Translations under genes and position numbers: made by a program | Notes under the pieces: generated by a model | The model's input: the letters and a program-made list of their open reading frames with translations, nothing else | Told to the model about the DNA's origin: nothing | The model's database searches: none | DNA from: Candidatus Acididesulfobacter guangdongensis | GTDB lineage: Bacteria; SZUA-79; Acidulodesulfobacterales; Acidulodesulfobacteraceae | Direction of reading: 5' to 3' | NCBI GenBank assembly: GCA_004195045.1 | Contig: SGBC01000001.1 | Location: 744,001-808,000 of the forward strand | Length of the DNA stretch: 64,000 bases | Part shown: positions 35,413-45,060 of the stretch, in pieces | How the letters are laid out: each line of letters opens with the position of its first letter | How positions within the stretch are numbered: position 1 is the stretch's first letter

Positions 35413-36738
35413 ATGCAAACAGACGGCACTAAAGTTAAAAACGATATAAAATCCGATAGCATTAAGGACACCGGCGGCAAATGGCTTAACAGCAATGTTC
35501 TTTTTATATCATTATCAGCTTTTTTTGCCGATTTAGGCTATCAGGCTGTTCTGGTAATGTTTCCTATTTTTTTAGTTCTTGACTTGCACAGCTCCATTAT
35601 TTATTTTGGCATAGCCTCAGCTATAAGCTATGGAATAGGCGCCTTTTTCGGCTACTTTGGGGGGCGTGCAGGAGACAGATTCGGACATAAAAAAATTGCT
35701 ATTATAGGAAATCTCTTAATACCGTTGCTTTCATTTACCGGTTTCAGCATATATCCGGCAGAGGCGGTCGCGTTTTTCTCAACAGGGTGGTGGTCAAGAA
35801 ATTTCAGGTCTCCTTCAAGAAGGGTTCTTCTTTCAAGGTCTGTTTTTAAAGAATTTTACGGTAAAGCTTTCGGTTTTTTGCATGCTCTTGATGAAGGAGG
35901 CGGTTTTTTTGCCGGCATTTACGCGTTGATACTTTTTGCATATCATGTGCAGACAAAATTTATTTTGCTTATAACGGTTGTACCCCTGTTAATTTCTACA
36001 TTTTTTCTTACGCTTATATCCAAAAAAAAATTAATTAACAATCCGCCTGCCAATCCGGAAAAAATCAGTAACGATAATACAATTAAAAATAATACGATAC
36101 ATAACAATAATTCTGCTAATATTGCAGCTGACAATAACGTTAATGCCAAGCTTAGCAGCATAAGTTCGGCAAAACCCAAAGATGCCGATTTAAATGAAAA
36201 TTTATTTAAAAGGATACTGATTGCAACTTCTCTATACGGTTTCAGTTCTTTCAGTTTCGGATTTCCTATTTTAACAATTGCCCAGTCTTCAAAAAACGAT
36301 GAATTAGGCATTCTGTCGTATATTTTATTTTTTGCTTTTACATCTCTTACAGGTTTGATAGCCGGAAAAACAATACTTAAAACAGTAAAAAAATTGGGAT
36401 TCGGTTATTTTCTCACGTTTATAGGTTCGTCTGGAATGGCTGCAGTATTTTTCTTCTCTCTGAATCCGTTATTGTATTATGTTGCGGTAGCTTTTCTGGG
36501 TGTTTCTTTAGGGATTATAGAAACGTTGGAGCCTACGGCTGTAAGTATAATCTCCAAAAACGACAAGAGGGGAAAAGGCATGGGCGCTTTAACGGCGGCA
36601 AGAAGCATCGGAATATTCGGCGGCAATATTATTATGGGGCTTTTGTACTCCGTCGGAGCCGACTATTCTTATTTATATGCCGGTCTTTTAAGTCTCGCAG
36701 CGGCTATAATAATATACGCGTCAAAATCTGAAATTTAA
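35413..36738 (+). CDS. Major facilitator superfamily transporter
   Basis: A 441-residue protein with two six-helix halves. The loop GYFGGRAGDRFGHKKIAIIGN after TM2 is the MFS signature; FYGKAFGFLHALDEGG and SIISKNDKRGKGMGALTAARSIG are related motifs in later loops. The long central cytoplasmic loop (about residues 210-260) is Asn-rich low complexity. The ATG at 35413 is supported by GAGG 9 nt upstream, better than the TTG at 35398. The substrate is unknown and neighbours give no clue. Confidence 0.85.
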   Translation: MQTDGTKVKNDIKSDSIKDTGGKWLNSNVLFISLSAFFADLGYQAVLVMFPIFLVLDLHSSIIYFGIASAISYGIGAFFGYFGGRAGDRFGHKKIAIIGNLLIPLLSFTGFSIYPAEAVAFFSTGWWSRNFRSPSRRVLLSRSVFKEFYGKAFGFLHALDEGGGFFAGIYALILFAYHVQTKFILLITVVPLLISTFFLTLISKKKLINNPPANPEKISNDNTIKNNTIHNNNSANIAADNNVNAKLSSISSAKPKDADLNENLFKRILIATSLYGFSSFSFGFPILTIAQSSKNDELGILSYILFFAFTSLTGLIAGKTILKTVKKLGFGYFLTFIGSSGMAAVFFFSLNPLLYYVAVAFLGVSLGIIETLEPTAVSIISKNDKRGKGMGALTAARSIGIFGGNIIMGLLYSVGADYSYLYAGLLSLAAAIIIYASKSEI

Positions 36739-36911
36739 AAAATAAAAGATATAGCATAAAAGATACAAAATACAAGATGATGTAGTATTATAGCATATTA
36801 GATAAAAATTTAAGATATAGAATTATAACTTAATATTGCAATAGAAAATATTTATGCATTTCTTTGCTCGGTTAAGCGAAATATAAGTAAAAAGTAAAAG
36901 GTGTCTAAAGT

Positions 36912-36932
36912 AAAAGGTGTCTGACACCTTTT
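36912..36932. repeat. Perfect 10-bp hairpin, REP-like
   Basis: AAAAGGTGTC and GACACCTTTT flank a single T, with a partial upstream copy AAAAGGTGTC at 36896-36905. The core GGTGTC-T-GACACC is GC-richer than its surroundings. It may be a terminator for the MFS gene in both directions or a REP-like hairpin. The same spacer contains CTATTGCAGGATTAA at 36950, similar to CTAATGCAGGATTAA near 217. Confidence 0.5.
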
Positions 36933-37014
36933 CCGAGTAGATAACTTTCTATTGCAGGATTAAGAATATAGAGTTATACAATAAATTTATAATTTTATAA
37001 TAATACTTATAAAT

Positions 37015-37659
37015 ATGAGCAATTTTGAAGAAATAAAAAACATAGAATATTTTAAAACATTAAGCGAAGATAAAATCGCTGAAGTAGCAGGTGTTTTAAA
37101 AGAAGAAAATTATGAAGCTGAAGAAAATTTATTTATTGAAGGCGAAAGATCCAAGGGTATCTACTTTGTTAAAAGCGGTACGATAAAAATTTACAAATCT
37201 TCAAAAGACGGAAAAGAGCAAATTTTAAAATTATGTTATGCAGGCGAGTCATTTAACGACGTCACGGTGTTCAGCGCAAATATAAATCCTGCCTCTGCAG
37301 ATGCCGTTAATAAATCTTCCGTTTTCCTGCTTTCGAAAGAAAACTTGGAAAATTTAATATTTAAATATCCGGAAATTTCATTTAATATAATAAGAAGCTT
37401 GACAGATAAACTCAGATTTCTGACAAGCAGGATTGAAGACCTTTCCTTAAAGCATACACAGGAAAGAATAGGCAAGATACTGCTGCTTTTTGAAGGACAG
37501 AAACTGAGTCAAAAAATGATAGCGGATATTGCCGGCACCGCAAGAGAGGTAGTGTCACGAGCCTTACGGGAATTTTCCAATATGGATATTATCAGATTAA
37601 ACAAAAGAGAAATAGAAATAATCGATAAAGGCAAATTAAAAAAATTAGTAGACAAATAA
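37015..37659 (+). CDS. Crp/Fnr-family transcriptional regulator
   Basis: A 214-residue protein. The N-terminal cyclic-nucleotide-binding-like beta-barrel (residues ~20-120) includes GERSKGIYFVKSGTIKIYKSS. A long dimerisation helix follows. The C-terminal winged helix (~150-205) has QKMIADIAGTAREVVSRALREF as recognition helix. The cysteines of oxygen-sensing Fnr are absent, so it does not carry an Fnr-type Fe-S cluster. The ligand is unknown. It stands alone between the MFS gene and rsmD and could be a global or local regulator. Confidence 0.88.
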   Translation: MSNFEEIKNIEYFKTLSEDKIAEVAGVLKEENYEAEENLFIEGERSKGIYFVKSGTIKIYKSSKDGKEQILKLCYAGESFNDVTVFSANINPASADAVNKSSVFLLSKENLENLIFKYPEISFNIIRSLTDKLRFLTSRIEDLSLKHTQERIGKILLLFEGQKLSQKMIADIAGTAREVVSRALREFSNMDIIRLNKREIEIIDKGKLKKLVDK

Positions 37660-37768
37660 AATCAATAGAATCAATAATAGTGAATAGATTAGCCGGATAG
37701 AAAATTAACAAATCAACAAACAGTCAAAGATAAAAAGATAAAAAGATAAATAAATAGTTAAATAAATC

Positions 37769-38371
37769 GTGAGAATAATAAGCGGCACTCTCAAAGGCAG
37801 AAAAATTCCGAATGTTTTTAACGTCAAAGATGTAAACCCTTCATCTGATATGATAAAAGGTGCCCTGTTCAGCATTTTAGGCGATGAAATAAATAATAAA
37901 ATTTTTTGCGATTTATATGCCGGCACAGGCAATATCGGATTCGAAGCATTATCAAGAGGGGCAGACTCATGCATTTTTCTGGAAAGTTTTAAAAAAATGG
38001 CATTACTTATAGGTAAGACGGCTAATGAATTTAAAGTTAAAGATAAAGTTAAAACAATTTGCGGCGATGTTATAAATTTAATTAATAAAAATTTTTTAGA
38101 GACATATTTGCCGGATATTATTTTTCTAGATCCGCCCTACGAATTACGGCTTGGCGGAAAAACTTTAGAAGCTATCGCAGGCAAAGTTTCTTGCCGCTCA
38201 TGCGCATGCGATTATCGCCCGCTGATAATTGTCCAGCACGATAAAAAAGAAATCCTGCAAAATAGATATGAAGATTATTTTTTAACGAAAGAAAAAATAT
38301 ACGGCAGGTCTGCTCTGTCTTTTTATGAAAATATTTACGAATATAAAAAGACGGCTAAAGACGATTTATAA
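37769..38371 (+). CDS. rsmD: 16S rRNA (guanine966-N2)-methyltransferase RsmD
   Basis: A 200-residue methyltransferase beginning MRIISGTLKGRKI from a GTG start. DLYAGTGNIGFEALSRGA is motif I and DIIFLDPPYE holds the catalytic NPPY-type motif (DPPY) for exocyclic amine methylation. RsmD modifies G966 of 16S rRNA during 30S assembly. It precedes coaD by about 250 bp, a common bacterial gene order. Confidence 0.92.
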   Translation: MRIISGTLKGRKIPNVFNVKDVNPSSDMIKGALFSILGDEINNKIFCDLYAGTGNIGFEALSRGADSCIFLESFKKMALLIGKTANEFKVKDKVKTICGDVINLINKNFLETYLPDIIFLDPPYELRLGGKTLEAIAGKVSCRSCACDYRPLIIVQHDKKEILQNRYEDYFLTKEKIYGRSALSFYENIYEYKKTAKDDL

Positions 38372-38624
38372 ATTATAAATTACAATATAATTAAATTAAT
38401 GTAAGGTGTCTCGGCAATCTGCTATTTTCTTCGCAATCTGTTTTATAGTTCACTATTAGATGCATCCGTCGAACAGCCTAATGTTAATGTTTTATTGCTT
38501 TTTTTTGCTGTTTATGATAAAAATATAGCTTATAGTATGGATAAATTTATGGGCAGATTAATTGGAGATGCCTTTTTATATTTTTCATGTTGTGATTTAT
38601 AATAATAATTCTCAAGCAGGTCCG

Positions 38625-39158
38625 ATGACTATGGCTAAAAAAAATATAGCCGTTTATCCGGGTTCGTTTGACCCTGTTACTTTCGGTCATATAGACATTT
38701 TAAAAAGAAGTCTTAACATATTTGATAAGGTTATAATCGCTGTCGCATGCAATAGGAAAAAAGGTTATCTTTTTGGTCAGGAAGAAAGGGTTAAACTTAT
38801 TAAAGACACGATAAAAAGCATAGATGAAATCGAAGACGATAGGGTTGAGATTGTTGCGCTCAGCGGTTTATTGGTAAAATTTGTAGAAAGTATAAATGCG
38901 CGTGTTATAATAAGGGGGCTCAGGGCTGTATCCGATTTCGAATACGAACTGCAGCTTGCTACCACAAATAGAACATTAAACCCGGATATAGAAACTATTT
39001 TTATGATGACGGCGGAAAAGTACTCATTTCTAAGTTCTACCATAGTAAGAGAAATATCCCGTCTCGGAGGCGATGTTTCTACTATGGTGCCGCTTTTAAT
39101 ATCCGAAGAACTTCAAAAGTTATATTCTAAAGGAGATAGAGATGAAACTCTCATGTAG
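38625..39158 (+). CDS. coaD: Phosphopantetheine adenylyltransferase CoaD
   Basis: About 177 residues. AVYPGSFDPVTFGHIDILKRS contains the nucleotidyltransferase HxGH-type motif (TFGH). RGLRAVSDFEYELQLATTNR and EKYSFLSSTIVREISRLGGDVS are CoaD signatures. It makes dephospho-CoA from 4'-phosphopantetheine and ATP. The start is either ATG 38625 or ATG 38631; an upstream in-frame extension to 38562 is unlike the family. The 3' end overlaps the aminotransferase gene by 17 bp. Confidence 0.93.
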   Translation: MTMAKKNIAVYPGSFDPVTFGHIDILKRSLNIFDKVIIAVACNRKKGYLFGQEERVKLIKDTIKSIDEIEDDRVEIVALSGLLVKFVESINARVIIRGLRAVSDFEYELQLATTNRTLNPDIETIFMMTAEKYSFLSSTIVREISRLGGDVSTMVPLLISEELQKLYSKGDRDETLM

Positions 39159-40359
39159 GGCGTCGCTGATTAAACCTTCTGCAACGCTTGCAATAACGGC
39201 AAAAGCTAAAAAACTTAAATCGGAAGGTAAGGACGTCGTTGGTTTCGGCGCCGGAGAACCGGATTTTGATACGCCTTCTTATATAAAAGACGCCGTAAAA
39301 GATGCATTAGACAAAGGTTTAACAAAATATACGCCTGTATCCGGCATAGACGAACTTAAAAGCGCCGTCCACGATAAATTTTTGACAGATTACGGCGTCA
39401 ATTATGAAAATAACGAGATTTTAGTTTCATGCGGAGGCAAACATAGTCTATATAATTTATTTATGGTTTTGCTTGATGAAGGCGATGAAGTCATTATACC
39501 TTCGCCCTACTGGGTTTCTTATACCGAAATAGTAAAACTTGCAGGAGGCGTGCCGGTTCTTGTAGATACTTCATCAAATGGTTTTAAGTTTAACCTTGAT
39601 ATGCTTAAAGAAAGCTATAGTTCCAGAACTAAAGCCGTAATTATAAACAGTCCTTCAAATCCCACAGGCGTGATGATGAATGATAAAGACCTGATAGACA
39701 TTGCCATGTTTGCGGTTGAAAAAGATTTGCTTATCGTTACTGACGATATATACGAAAAAATAGTATTTGACGATAAGAAATTTTTTAATGTATTAATGGT
39801 TGACAAATCATTAAAAGAAAATACCGTTGCAGTTAATGCCGTTTCTAAAACATATTCTATGACCGGTTTTAGGATAGGATATGCCGCAGGGAAAAAGGAA
39901 ATAATTTCGGCAATGAATAATCTGCAATCGCAAAGTACATCAAATCCTACATCGTTTGCTCAATACGGAGCGCTTGCGGCTTTAAGGGGAAATCTTGATT
40001 TTACGGTAAAAATGAAAGAAGAATTTGAAAAAAGACGCAATTATATGCTGGAATTTTTTGCAACCGAAATTAAAAACATAAATCCTGTAAAACCGGACGG
40101 AGCTTTTTATATTTTTGCCGATGTATCTGAAGTGCTAAAAAGCGGCAGCGGCGCTATAGATTCATCTGCTAAGTTTTGCTCCTATCTGTTAGATTCGTAT
40201 TTAGTCGCAGCCGTTCCAGGCATAGAATTCGGAAACGATAATTTTATACGGCTTTCGTTTGCTACAAGTTTTGACGTAATAAAAGAAGGGCTTCGCAGAA
40301 TAAAAGAGGCGTCAAAGCCGGAAAACTTGAATAAAATAAATTTAAATAAATTTAAATAA
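39142..40359 (+). CDS. Class I/II pyridoxal-phosphate aminotransferase (aspartate type)
   Basis: A 405-residue fold-type I aminotransferase. GAGEPDFDTP, NSPSNPTGVMM and VSKTYSMTGFRIGYAAG (with the PLP-binding Lys) match the I-gamma aspartate aminotransferase group. RLSFATS holds the carboxylate-binding Arg. It probably converts oxaloacetate and glutamate to aspartate; aromatic or prephenate activity is possible. Its start overlaps the end of coaD, so the two are translated together. The last ~12 residues (NLNKINLNKFK) are a degenerate Asn/Lys repeat. Confidence 0.88.
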   Translation: MKLSCRASLIKPSATLAITAKAKKLKSEGKDVVGFGAGEPDFDTPSYIKDAVKDALDKGLTKYTPVSGIDELKSAVHDKFLTDYGVNYENNEILVSCGGKHSLYNLFMVLLDEGDEVIIPSPYWVSYTEIVKLAGGVPVLVDTSSNGFKFNLDMLKESYSSRTKAVIINSPSNPTGVMMNDKDLIDIAMFAVEKDLLIVTDDIYEKIVFDDKKFFNVLMVDKSLKENTVAVNAVSKTYSMTGFRIGYAAGKKEIISAMNNLQSQSTSNPTSFAQYGALAALRGNLDFTVKMKEEFEKRRNYMLEFFATEIKNINPVKPDGAFYIFADVSEVLKSGSGAIDSSAKFCSYLLDSYLVAAVPGIEFGNDNFIRLSFATSFDVIKEGLRRIKEASKPENLNKINLNKFK

Positions 40360-40482
40360 ATTTAAATTAAATTAATTATACCAACTAAACATAAGGTTAA
40401 ATGAAAAGTTATTTAACCCAACTTCATCATAATTATCAGCAACATATTGTGATTTATATCAATGGGTTATTATCAAAAAGAT

Positions 40483-40553
40483 ATCAGATTTATTTTTTTG
40501 TGTACGCAACATTTAATTTATAAAGAAAATATTTGCAAAAAAATTAATCTGAT
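40483..40553 (-). repeat. 71-bp palindromic intergenic repeat, copy 2
   Basis: The inverted copy of the element at 37-107, with the same length and about 90% identity by eye. Its outer ends ATCAGATT and AATCTGAT are perfect inverted repeats, extending to about 18 nt per side with one mismatch. It lies in the spacer before lpxK, whose ribosome site starts 30 bp further on, so it could affect that gene's expression. Confidence 0.7.
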
Positions 40554-40595
40554 GCCTTGTCAAAACATAATAATTGACTTTTAGAGGAGATTTGC

Positions 40596-42115
40596 ATGTC
40601 AGATTTAGAACGAAGAATATTAAAATTTCTTGAAAACAGTAAAAAAAATACCTCGAGTAAAAAGGACGGCGCTTCCGGCGGCGGAACTTTAAATTTTATA
40701 AAGAATATTCTAAAATCACCATTATTTATAATTTCATATATTGTTATCGTTTTTACAAAAATTAAAAGGTTTATGTACGCCAATAATATCCTTTTCAAGT
40801 CAAAAGACCCGGGTATTTTTACTGTAAGCATAGGCAATATCAATATGGGCGGGTCAGGCAAAACGCCGCTTGTTTATTCGCTTGCCTCTTATTTATACAA
40901 TAAAGGTTTTAAACCTTGCGTAGTTAGCCGCGGGTATGGGGCTAACTTAAAAAAAAAATCTATATTGCCGGATGGGAATACGATAATAAGCATCTGCTCT
41001 CCGACGAAACTCTCCTTTTAATAGAAAAATTTAAATCTTTAAATCAAGAAGTACCTGTAGTGGTGTCAAAAAACAGATTTAAGGCTTCTATGCTATGTCT
41101 TCAAGAGACTACTTATGTAAATTTGCGCGATCTTTACGAAACAGAGTCATTTGATTTTAATAACGTAGACGACAACATCAGCGGCATTTCGGAAAACTTC
41201 GAAAATGAAAACGAAACCGAAAATGAAAATGCATCTGCAGTTGTGACCGCAGCCGCAACAGATGCCGATTCTGTTAGAGAGCCGGTTCATGCCGCAGTCG
41301 GCGGCGGTATCGATGTCAATAATAACAGCCATTATGATGATGGCGAATTTTCGTCTCACTGCGCATACGGCGATGTTCACGATAAGTATGAAAAATACAA
41401 AAGAATAAGCATTATAGATGACGGTTTTACCGCATTAAATATTAAGAAAAATTTAAATATTATTCTTATAGACGGAACTAAAAATTTATTCGGACAGTTT
41501 GTCATTCCGGCAGGTGTTTTAAGAGAGCCGGCATCTTCCGTAAGATATGCAGATTGTATTATAATTTCTAAAACGGCAGAACACGATTTGTCATTAGAGG
41601 CAGAGATAAGAAAATATAACAAATCATGTCCGATATTCTATTCTTATTATGTACCGTCAAATATCAAAGGCGGATTAGGCGGAAGAGAGGTGATTCCGTG
41701 CGGACAGGCATCAAACGGCAATGAAATGGCGGCAAAAAAAGCGGCAGTTATTTGCGGTATAGGCAATCCAGAGTATTTTTATAAAAATATAAAAAGCTGC
41801 GGGTTTTATATATCAGATACGTTTGAGTATGGCGACCATCATAATTATAAATACGAAGACATATTAAAGTTAAAATCGATAACGGATAGTCATGAAGATA
41901 TAACAATTATTACCACGTTAAAAGATTATGTAAAGCTGAAGAATTTCAGGCTGAAGTTTCCAGACGTTATAGATAAATTATATTATTTAGACTTTGAAGT
42001 AAAAATCGACGGCGAATTTTATGATTTTATTATAGAAAAATATTTTGATTATATAGGAAATATAAAATCGGAATTAGCTGATAAAGTTAAAAATTCTTTA
42101 GCAATAAATCAATAA
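40596..42115 (+). pseudogene. lpxK: Tetraacyldisaccharide 4'-kinase LpxK, frameshifted in a poly-A run
   Basis: The first frame (40596-41021) gives the kinase N-terminus with the P-loop GNINMGGSGKTP and VVSRGYGANLKKK, then runs into a stop. The remainder continues in another frame directly from the run of ten A at 40949-40958. It reads YIAGWEYDN, LSDETLLLIEKF and VPVVVSKNRF, then IIDDGF and GQFVIPAGVLREP to 42115. One extra A restores a single ~505-codon lpxK. LpxK phosphorylates the lipid A disaccharide and is usually essential, so rescue by slippage or a sequencing error is more likely than loss. An acidic, Asn/Glu-rich insertion of ~80 residues precedes the DDG motif. Confidence 0.85.
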
Positions 42116-42282
42116 AAACAAATAGTTTTGCCGACAATAAAAATATCAATAAACGCAATATCAATAAAAAAATTGCAGATAGCAACAAAAATGATAAAAA
42201 AAGAATGATAATTGATAATACGGATAACAATAATACAATAGTCATTAAACAGTAAAATTATTAAACAATAAATAAACTATAA

Positions 42283-43290
42283 ATGAAAAAAAATCTAATT
42301 GCAGGGAAAGCGGAATATTTTTTGGTAAAAAGCTTTTATATAATTCTAAATATTTTGCCTGTAAATTGTGCATTAGCTTTTGGCAGATTTTTGGGCATAA
42401 CATTTTACAGATTAGATAAAAAACATGCAAAAAACGTTATAAATAATTTAAAGATAGCTTTTGGGGCAAGCGGAGAAAATGGCGGTGAACATAAAAATGA
42501 TAAAGAATTAAAGAAAATAGCAGTAAATTTTTATAAAAATCTCGGTATGGTTTTTATCGAGATTTTCAGGTTAAATAAATATAATAAAGAAAACATAGAT
42601 AATTTTGTAGAAACCGATTTTAGCAATATTAAAGATATATATGGTAAAGAGCCGATTCTTTTATTGACTGCGCATTTCGGAAATTGGGAGCTGCTGGCAA
42701 AAACATTCAGTCTTAAGGGATACAAAGGAAATGTCCTTGCAAGACCGTTAGACAATGAATATATAGAGCAGATACTTTACAGATTAAGAACTGCTTCCGG
42801 CAACAAGGTAATTTATAACAGAGAAAATGCCGTTAAAGAAATATTAACGGCAATCAACAACAATGAGATAATAGGATTTCTTCCTGATGAAAATGCGTCT
42901 AAAAGAATAGGCGTTTTTGTAGATTTTTTCGGAAAATCCGCATGTACAATGCCGGGCATCGCAAATATTGCTGCTAAAACCAGAGCGACTATCGTGCCGG
43001 CATTTATTGTCAGACAAACTGAGCATAGTAGTGCCGTGCATTTAAACAACAGTGCGTCTGCCTATAGCGGCAGTAATGCAGTTAATGCAGTTGCGGAAAA
43101 TAAAATAAATTACAGCAGACATAAATTAATTATAGGAAAACCGCTGAAAATTGACTATACCGGCAACAGAAAAGAAGATGTTATAAATATTCTAAATATT
43201 TTTCACAGAACGATAGAAGATATTGTCAGGGAATATCCCGAACAATGGTTCTGGATTCACAACAGGTGGAAAACAAGACCTGATAAGTAG
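42283..43290 (+). CDS. Lipid A acyltransferase (LpxL/HtrB family)
   Basis: A 335-residue membrane-anchored acyltransferase. TAHFGNWELLAKTF carries the HxxxxE/D catalytic motif, and FLPDENASKRIGVFVDFFGKSACTMPG is the family's second signature. EQWFWIHNRWKTRP is the conserved C-terminus. It adds a secondary acyl chain to Kdo-lipid A at the inner membrane. A Ser/Asn/Ala-rich insertion (about residues 247-268) occurs before the last domain. It follows lpxK after 167 bp, forming a lipid A gene pair. Confidence 0.9.
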   Translation: MKKNLIAGKAEYFLVKSFYIILNILPVNCALAFGRFLGITFYRLDKKHAKNVINNLKIAFGASGENGGEHKNDKELKKIAVNFYKNLGMVFIEIFRLNKYNKENIDNFVETDFSNIKDIYGKEPILLLTAHFGNWELLAKTFSLKGYKGNVLARPLDNEYIEQILYRLRTASGNKVIYNRENAVKEILTAINNNEIIGFLPDENASKRIGVFVDFFGKSACTMPGIANIAAKTRATIVPAFIVRQTEHSSAVHLNNSASAYSGSNAVNAVAENKINYSRHKLIIGKPLKIDYTGNRKEDVINILNIFHRTIEDIVREYPEQWFWIHNRWKTRPDK

Positions 43291-43317
43291 AAGAAATATA
43301 ATCATATTATTTATTAT

Positions 43318-43345
43318 TTGACAATTTATGATAAAATGATATGAT
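43318..43345 (+). promoter_or_regulatory. Sigma-70 promoter of the outer-membrane protein gene
   Basis: TTGACA (43318-43323), a 16-nt spacer and TATGAT (43340-43345). About 120 nt of leader follow, including about three degenerate copies of a 13-nt AT-rich unit (ATAAACAATAAAT, around 43377-43418), before the ATG at 43466. Confidence 0.6.
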
Positions 43346-43465
43346 AACGAAAAAATCGTAATAAGAAAATAGAAAATATAAACAATAAATATAAACAATA
43401 AATATAACAATAAATATAAAAAATTGTATAAGGTGTTACGCAGTTTTGAAAATAAGGGGACAATA

Positions 43466-44767
43466 ATGCTGCTAAAAAAAATAATTAAAATTATTAAAAA
43501 AAATTTTAATTTTAGCGGAAAAAATCGTATTAAATTCTCGTTTGTTGTTTTATTGTCTCTATTTATTACAGTTGCAGCCCCGATTGGCGTCGCAGAAGCG
43601 AGCGGGACGATAACCGGCATTACACCGTCAAATAATTACAATCAAAGCTCCGGCAGCGCAGGAAACGTTACCGGTCTGCAGCCGCCTGTTAACGGCGGCA
43701 ATCCGGGCGGTATGTTTAATGCTAAATCTTATTACCCCGCCGGCAGCGCAGGTTCAAGCAGTCCCTTCAAATGGTGGGGCGTTAATTTGGATTTATCGCC
43801 GTTTGTGAGTCAAAATTACTCAAATCCCATAAGCCAGATTGACAATATTTCCGATACGATAACCGGAATTAACAACAAGTCTGTTACGGTTCCGTTAAAT
43901 TACAGTTTAAACAATTCAAATTTTAACGGCAACGGATTGGCATTGAGATATCATTCGTTTAATCATATTATTTCCGTGGGCGATTTTTTGCCTCCGCCTA
44001 TTTCATGGATTTTATTTTTTATTCCAAGCATTAAAGATAAATATTATTATTCAAGTTCAAATTTTAATTTGAGTTATGTTGACAGTTCCAATTTAACTAT
44101 GAATACAACAGATGCAACTATAACAGGTAAAATGCAGGAAGTATTTCTAAGATACTACTGGAGTCCGTTAGGCGTGGACTATCCGGTTAGTTTGGATAAC
44201 CATAAGATAACTTTGGTTCCATATGCAAATCTGGGAATCGGCGGCTTTACAGATTTTTTCTATGCGCATGATTTTACTTCAACTAACCCGAATGACCTTC
44301 TGTATGTCGCTTTAACAAATCCGCAGGCAGCTAATGATCAATATGCTCAAGGATTGTATGGGTTGGGAATGCGATACGGCGCGGGAGTTCAGGTATTTGC
44401 TAAACATCTTTCCGGTCAAGTGTCTTTTCATATATTACCTTATAATTTTAAAAGAGGTTTTGCAGCGCCTGGTTTTATAGCCGCAAATCAAGGTGCGTCG
44501 CTGCCTTCTCCAAGTATGACCGAAGATATTTTTGATGCCGGCGTTCACTATAATTTTATATCTAACTGGTATGTCGGTTTAAATTATGAATACGATTCTT
44601 TTCATGTAGGCTCAATAGGGCAAACGCCTATAAGTTTGTCTAATGTGAATGTAACGCAGCAGAGCGGCGATACATCAGTCAATTCAAATGTGACCGCCGA
44701 CAATTTTTATAACGGCGGAACAATGAAAAATAATTATTTGTATTTAACTATAGGATATAATTTTTAA
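43466..44767 (+). CDS. Outer-membrane beta-barrel protein
   Basis: A 433-residue protein with a long basic N-region and a signal peptide ending around VGVAEASG (residue ~40). The mature part starts with a Gly/Ser/Asn-rich linker and continues as alternating amphipathic strands rich in Tyr and Asn. The C-terminus is YLYLTIGYNF, with the terminal Phe used by the BAM complex. The family is not certain; it could be a porin-like or OmpW-like protein. ATG 43466 has AGGGGA upstream, unlike the longer reading from 43424. Confidence 0.78.
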   Translation: MLLKKIIKIIKKNFNFSGKNRIKFSFVVLLSLFITVAAPIGVAEASGTITGITPSNNYNQSSGSAGNVTGLQPPVNGGNPGGMFNAKSYYPAGSAGSSSPFKWWGVNLDLSPFVSQNYSNPISQIDNISDTITGINNKSVTVPLNYSLNNSNFNGNGLALRYHSFNHIISVGDFLPPPISWILFFIPSIKDKYYYSSSNFNLSYVDSSNLTMNTTDATITGKMQEVFLRYYWSPLGVDYPVSLDNHKITLVPYANLGIGGFTDFFYAHDFTSTNPNDLLYVALTNPQAANDQYAQGLYGLGMRYGAGVQVFAKHLSGQVSFHILPYNFKRGFAAPGFIAANQGASLPSPSMTEDIFDAGVHYNFISNWYVGLNYEYDSFHVGSIGQTPISLSNVNVTQQSGDTSVNSNVTADNFYNGGTMKNNYLYLTIGYNF

Positions 44768-45060
44768 ATCTTAGATAGCACAATATCAATATCTATATGC
44801 ATTAAAAAGTATCCCGTCATTGAATCAAGAAGCCTATTAAACGAAGTACAGCGAAGCTCATTCATTGATAGGCAGTTCACCAATATGATATAATATAATA
44901 TAATATGATATGATATTGTATTTGTTATAGATAGTATTTATATATATGTATTGTTTATTTATATTTATTTTCGTTTTAGAATAAGGAATCCTCGTGCTTA
45001 TAGCTTGGGGAGAGAATTAATTAACTGCAGGATATATTTTGAGGATATATTTGAGAAAAA

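Noticed and set aside
43377-43418. AT-rich 13-nt tandem units as a CRISPR-like array
   Set aside because: Units are short, degenerate and contiguous with no spacers, and no cas genes are present.
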